DNA of 19,249 bases, taken from assembly GCF_900129965.1 (NCBI RefSeq), contig NZ_FQXM01000013.1, positions 1-19,249 on the forward strand, in the 5' to 3' direction. The translations under genes and the position numbers were made by a program. Positions within the stretch are counted from its first letter, which is position 1; every line of letters begins with the position of its first letter. This DNA is from Clostridium grantii DSM 8605. Its GTDB lineage: Bacteria > Bacillota > Clostridia > Clostridiales > Clostridiaceae. Below are positions 14,764-19,249 of this stretch, piece after piece. Under the pieces are notes generated by a model. That model was given only the letters and a program-made list of their open reading frames with translations, was not told where the DNA came from and did no database searches.

Positions 14764-15551
14764 AACATTGCCTCCTTGATAGCTCTTTTAACTAACACTT
14801 TTGAAACTTCTTCTCTATATTCTTTTGAAGCTCTTTTATTTCCTTCAAAAGTTAACTCTTGCACTGCCATGTCAGCTGCTTTTTCTATATTTTCTTCCGA
14901 AAAAGTATTTTCCGAAAGAAACTTAGATGCTTTTTCTGCAATTTCAGCTCTAGCAGGCCTAGCTCCTACAACAATAGTACATGTTTTATCTTTTTTAGCA
15001 ACAGCCACATTTAATAAAGGAAAGTCTGCTGCTGAATTTCTAATCATTTTATATGAAGCATTTATATTTTCTTTCTTTATTATCAATTTAACAAGTATAT
15101 CTTTTTCATATGGTTTCTTCAAGAAATCTTTTAATAGCATTCTTCCACCTTTAAAAAGTTCCACCTGGGTATCAATAGCTAACAACGGAGTAATAAAATC
15201 CGAAAATCCAAATCTTGAAAAAACTGACCCACCTACCGTTACAACATTTCTGAACTGAACACCAATAATATTACTTACTGCACTACATATTATTCCATTA
15301 GAATATTCCTTTAAAATAGAATTTATTTCAACTTCTCTTAAAGATGTCATTGCTCCTATTTCTATATAATCATTATCTTCTGTTATAAAATCAAGATTTA
15401 TTGATGTTAAATCAATTGCTGTACCTATTCTTTTATTACCCATTCTAAGCCATGCACATCCACCTAAAACGGTATTATTCTTTTTCTCCATTAAAATTTC
15501 GTATGCTTCCTTCAAATCTACTGGCTGAGCATATTGTTGAATTGTAAACAA
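14754..15551 (-). CDS. Xanthine dehydrogenase-type FAD-binding subunit
   Basis: A 265-residue FAD-binding middle subunit of the molybdenum hydroxylase, which passes electrons to NAD or another acceptor. It has the vanillyl-alcohol-oxidase-type FAD fold with NTVLGGCAWLRMGNKRIGTAIDL near 27-48 and TVGGSVFSRFGFSDFITPLLA near 105-125, followed by a CODH-type C-terminal domain. The start is the TTG at 15549-15551: AAGGGGGAA lies 7 bases upstream, a TAA stop sits directly before it in frame, and no ATG is available. It is the first gene of the three-gene unit. A hairpin upstream (15615-15646) separates it from the permease gene, but I find no convincing sigma-A promoter in the 60 bases between, so read-through from the permease is likely. 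Confidence 0.9.
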   Translation of the reverse strand: MFTIQQYAQPVDLKEAYEILMEKKNNTVLGGCAWLRMGNKRIGTAIDLTSINLDFITEDNDYIEIGAMTSLREVEINSILKEYSNGIICSAVSNIIGVQFRNVVTVGGSVFSRFGFSDFITPLLAIDTQVELFKGGRMLLKDFLKKPYEKDILVKLIIKKENINASYKMIRNSAADFPLLNVAVAKKDKTCTIVVGARPARAEIAEKASKFLSENTFSEENIEKAADMAVQELTFEGNKRASKEYREEVSKVLVKRAIKEAMLCK

Positions 15552-15614
15552 TTAAATTCCCCCTTGAAATATATCTTTTGTTTTACCATAAATCTGTTCT
15601 GTTACGCGAAAATA

Positions 15615-15646
15615 ATACCAGTTTAATGAAATCATTTTACTGGTAT
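15615..15646 (-). terminator. Partial terminator between permease and xanthine dehydrogenase operon
   Basis: ATACCAGT (15615-15622) pairs with ACTGGTAT (15639-15646) around a 16-base loop. On the minus strand the following TATTATTTTC is only a weak T tract, so read-through into the dehydrogenase genes is plausible. Confidence 0.6.
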
Positions 15647-15697
15647 ATATTTCTATTTCAATATTATACATGTACTTTTTCTGTGTACCTTTATAAC

Positions 15698-16999
15698 CTA
15701 AGCTATATTTTCTTTTGGAAAAATCACATTAAGTACTAATGCAACTAAAGCACTCATTACTATACCTGATTCCCCAAATAAAAGTTTTATCCACTCTGGC
15801 ATATAAGCTAGGATTTCAGGAACTAAGCCAAATCCTAATCCAAGACCTAATGAAACTGCTACAATAAGACCATTTCTACCATCAAGAGGCTCTTTAGTTA
15901 TTAAATTAATACCACTAATAGCTATCATAGAAAACATTATTATTGCTGCTCCTCCAATTACACTAGCTGGCATTATAGCAATCAAAGCTCCTACCTTTGG
16001 AAATAATCCAGCGATAATCAAGAAAATAGCTCCTGTTGCTACTGCAAATCTATTCATAACACCTGTCAAAGCTACGATTCCAACATTTTGACTAAATGAT
16101 GTATTAGGAAAAACTCCAAATAAGGCTGCAAGAGAACTTCCAAATCCATCTGCTATTACTCCACCTGATAATTCCTTATCAGTTGCTTCTCTTTTAAGTC
16201 CACCCATTGTTATAGCTGAAATATCTCCTACTGTTTCAACAGTAGTAACTAAAAACATTATACTCATAGCTACTATAGCATCCCAGTGGAAAGTCATACC
16301 AAATTTCAAAGGTGTAGGTAAACTAAACCATCCTGCATTACCTATTGCTGCAAAATTAACTTTTCCCATAAATATTGCTACTATATATCCTACAATAATT
16401 CCGATTAAAATAGATGATAAACTTGTGAAACCTTTAGTAAATTGTTTAAAGAAAAGAATTACAACTAAAACGATTGTCCCAAGTAAAAGGTTTGATAAAG
16501 AGCCAAAATCTTCTGCTCCTACTCCTCCACCAAAATATTTTACCCCAATTGGTAAAAGTGAAAGTCCTATAGCTAAAACTACTGTTCCAGTTACTACTGG
16601 TGGGAAAAACTTTCTTATTGGTTTTAAAAACCAGCCAAAAATAATTTCTACAAATCCGCCTATAAATGCAGCTCCTAAAATTCCCGCTAAACCATACTTA
16701 GCTCCTATTGATATACAAGTTGGAATAAATCCAGAGCTTGTACCCATAACAATTGGTAATTTTGCTCCCACTCTACCGATAGGATAAAGTTGAATCAATG
16801 TAACAATTCCTGCAATAAACATAGCAAATTGAATTAATAAAATCTTATCTTCTACAGGAAGTTTAATAGCCCCAGCTACAACAATTATAGGAGCCACGTT
16901 TCCTGCAAACATTGCAAGTACATGTTGCATTCCCAGTGGTATTGCTTCTCCTAATGGTGGTGTTCCATCCAAATCATAAACGCTTACTTTTTTACTCAT
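15698..16999 (-). CDS. NCS2-family xanthine/uracil permease
   Basis: A 433-residue inner-membrane nucleobase:cation symporter of the NCS2 (NAT) family, with about 14 hydrophobic segments. Diagnostic parts are the early PLGEAIPLGMQHVLAMFAGN, the TM8 glutamate in FLVTTVETVGDISAIT, the aspartate in GVIADGFGSSLAA, and the NAT signature SQNVGIVALTGVMNRF, whose Q-N pair contacts the base in XanQ. The TGV-xxR ending of that signature resembles xanthine permeases more than UraA. The start is the ATG at 16997-16999 with GGAGGG 5 bases upstream. A frame beginning at a TTG at 17011 would place this ribosome site inside the gene and is rejected. A 10-codon leader frame overlaps the start. Xanthine import would feed the dehydrogenase operon directly downstream. 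Confidence 0.92.
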   Translation of the reverse strand: MSKKVSVYDLDGTPPLGEAIPLGMQHVLAMFAGNVAPIIVVAGAIKLPVEDKILLIQFAMFIAGIVTLIQLYPIGRVGAKLPIVMGTSSGFIPTCISIGAKYGLAGILGAAFIGGFVEIIFGWFLKPIRKFFPPVVTGTVVLAIGLSLLPIGVKYFGGGVGAEDFGSLSNLLLGTIVLVVILFFKQFTKGFTSLSSILIGIIVGYIVAIFMGKVNFAAIGNAGWFSLPTPLKFGMTFHWDAIVAMSIMFLVTTVETVGDISAITMGGLKREATDKELSGGVIADGFGSSLAALFGVFPNTSFSQNVGIVALTGVMNRFAVATGAIFLIIAGLFPKVGALIAIMPASVIGGAAIIMFSMIAISGINLITKEPLDGRNGLIVAVSLGLGLGFGLVPEILAYMPEWIKLLFGESGIVMSALVALVLNVIFPKENIA

Positions 17000-17028
17000 A
17001 AGTCCCTCCAAAATATTATTTTTTTCAT
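16996..17028 (-). CDS. Candidate 10-codon leader peptide of the permease gene
   Basis: The minus strand has GAGGGG, 7 bases, then ATG at 17026-17028 opening the frame MKKIIFWRDL, which stops at a TGA overlapping the permease ATG (ATGA). The permease ribosome site (TGG-AGG-GAC) lies inside this frame. Spacing and overlap are right for translational coupling. It is too short for any similarity argument. Confidence 0.45.
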   Translation of the reverse strand: MKKIIFWRDL

Positions 17029-17045
17029 ATGTATTCCCCTCAGGA

Positions 17046-17074
17046 AGTATAACATAAATTTATTAACTTGTGAA
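17046..17074 (-). promoter_or_regulatory. Sigma-A promoter of the permease
   Basis: On the minus strand, TTCACA (17069-17074), exactly 17 bases, then TATACT (17046-17051). The leader to the permease ATG is only about 40 bases, too short for a purine riboswitch downstream of the start site. Confidence 0.65.
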
Positions 17075-17180
17075 CCATTTAAGTAAAGTTTTGTTTATGA
17101 TTCGTTACATGCCGTACATTGTATAGATTTAAATTCGTCTTTGTACGTATTTATTCTTTTTTGACATAGCTTTTACTATT

Positions 17181-17222
17181 CTAAACATATAAAGCTAAAC
17201 ATATAAAGCTAAACATATAAAG
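17181..17222. repeat. Three tandem 14-bp repeats
   Basis: The unit CTAAACATATAAAG occurs three times without gap (17181-17194, 17195-17208, 17209-17222) and is followed by a partial TTAAAC. It lies 8 bases beyond the amidohydrolase stop and upstream of the permease promoter. No function is evident. Confidence 0.9.
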
Positions 17223-17229
17223 TTAAACT

Positions 17230-18351
17230 CTATAGGATTAAATATAAAAACTTAGCTGAAGAATAAATTATATCATCCGGAAAATCATATTCTAATGTAT
17301 GAAGTTGTGGATGATTTAATCCTGATCCTATTCCAAACATACATCCTTTAACATCTTTTAAATAATATCCAAAATCTTCTGACCATCTGAAGGCACTATG
17401 AATCTTTTCTGTTTCCACATTGTTATTAATTGCAACTTGTCTTATTTTATCAACACACTTCTTATGGTTTCTTGTTTCAGGAAATTCATCGCAAAAGGAT
17501 ATACTATACTGTAGTTTATTTTCTTTTGACACTATCTTTGTAAATTCTTTTATTTTATTTTCAATCTTATTTAAATCATCTTCATTTTCTGCTCGAATAG
17601 TAGTCATTATTTCTCCATAACTTGCCGAGGTCCCAAAGGCCTTTTCACCTATTGAAACATTTATTAAAGTAGATAAAACCATTCCTTTGTAGTTACCTAT
17701 TTTAGGAGCCTCACTAATAAATTTAATAATGTCTGCAGCTGCTATTGAAGGATTAGTTCCAAATTCAGGATAAGCCGCATGAGAAGGTTTGCCTTTAAGT
17801 TTTATAATCATTCCTTTAGATGCACAAGCAAAAACTTCTTCTTTAATTAAAATACTTCCTTTCTTGTAATTAGGTATATTATGAAAAGAATATATCTCAT
17901 CTATATTGTTTTCCTTTAAAAAATTATCTTCAACAATTTGCTTTGCTCCTTGTCCTATTTCTTCCGCAGGTTGGAATAATAAATATATATTTTTATGATA
18001 TAATTTATTCTCCTCAATAAGTAAAGCCAGCATAACAAGAATTGAAGAATGACCGTCATGTCCACACTTGTGAGATACCCCTTTATTTATTGAACAGTAT
18101 CCTGTCTTTATATTTTCATCTATTGGAACAGCATCCATATCTGCTCTAATAGCTATATTAGGTAAGTTTTCTTTATTTTTATAAACAGCGTAAAAGTAAC
18201 CCTTTTTATCTACAATTCGAAAAGACGTATTTCTTTTTATGAAATTCTTTAGTATATTTTGAGTTGTTTCCTCTTTTCCAGATAGCTCTGCATTTTTATG
18301 TAATTCATGTCTTAATTCTACTACAAGTCTTAATTTTTCTTTATCCATCAT
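17230..18351 (-). CDS. M20D-family metal-dependent amidohydrolase
   Basis: A 373-residue cytoplasmic peptidase M20 family D protein (aminoacylase, IAA-amino-acid hydrolase, hippurate hydrolase group) that cleaves amide bonds with a two-metal centre. Motifs are ADMDAVP (70-76), HKCGHDGHS (94-102, with metal ligands C96 and H98), QPAEE (127-131, catalytic and metal glutamates), HNIP (157-160) and a final GLNHPQLH near 341-348. The lid-domain segment SHAAYPEFGTNPS is present. Length is normal. The start has two ATGs in a row behind GGGGGATG. The gene stands apart from the permease by about 200 bases. A role in purine breakdown (an amidohydrolase step) is only a neighbourhood guess; N-acyl amino acid or peptide substrates are as likely. 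Confidence 0.9.
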   Translation of the reverse strand: MMDKEKLRLVVELRHELHKNAELSGKEETTQNILKNFIKRNTSFRIVDKKGYFYAVYKNKENLPNIAIRADMDAVPIDENIKTGYCSINKGVSHKCGHDGHSSILVMLALLIEENKLYHKNIYLLFQPAEEIGQGAKQIVEDNFLKENNIDEIYSFHNIPNYKKGSILIKEEVFACASKGMIIKLKGKPSHAAYPEFGTNPSIAAADIIKFISEAPKIGNYKGMVLSTLINVSIGEKAFGTSASYGEIMTTIRAENEDDLNKIENKIKEFTKIVSKENKLQYSISFCDEFPETRNHKKCVDKIRQVAINNNVETEKIHSAFRWSEDFGYYLKDVKGCMFGIGSGLNHPQLHTLEYDFPDDIIYSSAKFLYLIL

Positions 18352-18395
18352 TACTCATCCCCCAACTCTATTTTATGTGAATTTTGACTATATCA

Positions 18396-18404
18396 ATTAT
18401 ACCA
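18396..18404 (-). promoter_or_regulatory. Extended -10 promoter of the amidohydrolase
   Basis: The minus strand reads TGGTATAAT, an extended -10 element (TGnTATAAT), about 45 bases before the ATG. There is no good -35, which is usual for this class. It lies next to the hairpin-rich element at 18413. Confidence 0.5.
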
Positions 18405-18412
18405 CAATAGCC

Positions 18413-18744
18413 CCTCTAGCCTACCATTGGTATACAACTTCATTGTGTTGTATGGCTTACGCCATGTGGTAGGACTTCGTCCTGAGGTAGCCCTTCAGAC
18501 TGAGGTGCAACAAATTGGTTCACGGTTCACGGTTGAGGAGAGCTTTCGATTTGGCGAAAGCTTTAATTTAATTAAAAGATAAAAATACAATAATACTAAT
18601 TGAAACTAGTATTATCTAAGATTTTAACTTTACTTAATTCAAAGATTTTCGAAGAAAATCCTCATTAATAGCCGAAAGGCTACCACATGGCGAAACCATA
18701 CCATGGCCGCTAGCCTGCCACCATAGTCCTCAAGGCCTACCATT
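18413..18744. repeat. Hairpin-rich non-coding element bounded by short direct repeats
   Basis: This gene-free stretch is unlike its AT-rich surroundings at both ends. CCTCTAGCCTACCATT (18413-18428) recurs almost unchanged as CCTCAAGGCCTACCATT (18728-18744). GCCATGTGGTAG (18461-18472) is repeated in exact inverse at 18680-18691. Small hairpins fill the rest: GGCTTACGCC (18454-18463), GGACTTCGTCC (18472-18482), AGCTTTCG with CGAAAGCT (18541-18562), AATACTA with TAGTATT (18592-18613), GATTTTC with GAAAATC (18644-18660) and GCCGAAAGGC (18671-18680). Two tandem TTCACGG copies lie near 18519-18532. It has no plausible coding frame. It resembles small dispersed palindromic elements (MITE or REP-like) of clostridial genomes, but I cannot identify the family. 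Confidence 0.6.
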
Positions 18745-18829
18745 ATTTCTTATTTCTTCTTCCCCACCTATCCCTTCTGGACAACCACCTTGCAACTCCA
18801 ACTTCATACATAATATCTATCTATATATT

Positions 18830-18857
18830 ACCCATTTCAATTTTCAAACATATTATA
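18830..18857 (+). promoter_or_regulatory. Candidate sigma-K promoter of the collagen-like gene
   Basis: AC (18830-18831), 17 bases, then CATATTATA (18849-18857) fits the mother-cell sigma-K pattern AC-N16/17-CATAnnnTA. It lies about 50 bases ahead of the ATG. The gene type, a spore-surface collagen-like protein, suits sigma-K. The same bases could be read as a weak sigma-A -10. Confidence 0.45.
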
Positions 18858-18909
18858 CATAGTAGAGATTTTTATTCTCTTACAATATTACCTTGGAGAT
18901 GATAACGTA

Positions 18910-19249
18910 ATGTCAAAGAAAAATCATTCTCGTCCTCACCATAAAGATTTTTGTATTGATGATGATTCTAATTTTTCAGATAACCATTGGGATGATTCAG
19001 AATATCCAAATTATATTGAGGATGATACATCAGGTTTAGATTCTTTTTGTGACCTAGACCGCTGTACAAAAATAATTGTAATTTTATTGTATATATTATT
19101 AGAAATATTTAAGAATTGCCAAATAGGACCAACCGGACCTACTGGCCCTGTTGGCGCAACCGGACCTACTGGCCCTATTGGTCCTGTTGGCGCAACTGGT
19201 GCTGTTGGTCCTATGGGTCCTGTTGGCGCAACTGGTGCTGTTGGCCCTA
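18910..19249 (+). CDS. Collagen-like protein, 5' part (probable exosporium protein)
   Basis: The frame opens at ATG 18910-18912 behind GGAG (18895-18898) and is still open at the window end, so only 113 residues are visible. Residues 1-53 are polar, rich in His and Asp, with Cys at 15, 47 and 52. A short hydrophobic segment follows (55-67, IIVILLYILLEIF), then Cys70. From residue 73 come 13 complete Gly-X-Y triplets plus the start of another, built from GPT, GPV, GAT, GPI, GPM and GAV. Such G-P-T/G-A-T collagen repeats behind a short N-terminal anchor are typical of BclA-like exosporium filament proteins of spore formers. The repeats are also near-identical in DNA, so length variation is likely. 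The C-terminal trimerisation domain lies outside the window. Confidence 0.88.
   Translation, partial: MSKKNHSRPHHKDFCIDDDSNFSDNHWDDSEYPNYIEDDTSGLDSFCDLDRCTKIIVILLYILLEIFKNCQIGPTGPTGPVGATGPTGPIGPVGATGAVGPMGPVGATGAVGP

Noticed and set aside
14758..15258. Plus-strand 166-codon frame opposite the FAD subunit
   Set aside because: It lies wholly opposite a well-supported gene, has no ribosome site and no recognisable domain.
17000..17011. TTG start four codons before the permease ATG
   Set aside because: It would place GGAGGG inside the gene and has no ribosome site of its own; the ATG at 16999 is correctly spaced.
17181..17222. CRISPR array
   Set aside because: The repeats are 14 bases long and directly abutting, with no spacers and no cas genes.
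17029..17229. Purine riboswitch ahead of the permease
   Set aside because: The minus strand lacks the conserved purine-aptamer loops, and the promoter found leaves only about 40 bases of leader.

Overview
The window looks like chromosomal DNA from an anaerobic, spore-forming, low-GC clostridial Firmicute (Clostridia or Tissierellia; I cannot name the species). The evidence is strong AT bias, AGGAGG-type ribosome binding sites, TTG starts, many hairpin terminators, an iron alcohol dehydrogenase under a sigma-54 activator, a molybdenum xanthine dehydrogenase set, a HesB-like protein ending in CxxCxxC, rubrerythrin remains and a collagen-like (exosporium-type) protein. Nearly everything is on the minus strand. 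Only the AIM24-family gene near the left end and the collagen-like gene at the right end are on the plus strand.

Left part (1-3412): a probable 5' fragment of a group II intron (domain I), an AIM24-family gene, a bidirectional terminator and a ribose-phosphate pyrophosphokinase with unusual active-site loops. Two decayed genes follow: a PAS-GGDEF gene that has lost its middle, and a rubrerythrin with a nonsense codon plus a frameshifting deletion. The rubrerythrin still has an intact-looking promoter.

Alcohol module (3413-6743): a Fe-type alcohol dehydrogenase is preceded by a textbook -24/-12 (sigma-54) promoter. The next gene upstream encodes a GAF-PAS-AAA+-Fis sigma-54 activator. Two strong hairpins, including a perfect 46-bp palindrome over the activator stop codon, separate the two genes.

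c-di-GMP and cobalamin region (6814-11836): in transcription order (right to left) it holds a cobalamin-binding sensor with the CarH-type Wx9EH motif, an overlapping PAS-GGDEF diguanylate cyclase, a GGDEF fragment, a HesB-like protein with its own promoter, and a BcsA-like membrane glycosyltransferase with a PilZ domain. The PilZ c-di-GMP residues are intact, but the glycosyltransferase catalytic motifs are largely lost. My reading is a B12 (possibly light) input feeding c-di-GMP output, with a pseudo-glycosyltransferase as a possible receptor. This is the most novel part of the window.

Purine region (12025-18351): a three-subunit xanthine dehydrogenase-type hydroxylase (FAD, 2Fe-2S and Mo subunits) lies downstream of an NCS2 xanthine/uracil permease, which has a 10-codon overlapping leader ORF. 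An M20D amidohydrolase follows, with a triple 14-bp tandem repeat behind it. At the right end, a 330-bp hairpin-rich non-coding element precedes the collagen-like gene, which has a candidate sigma-K promoter and runs off the window.
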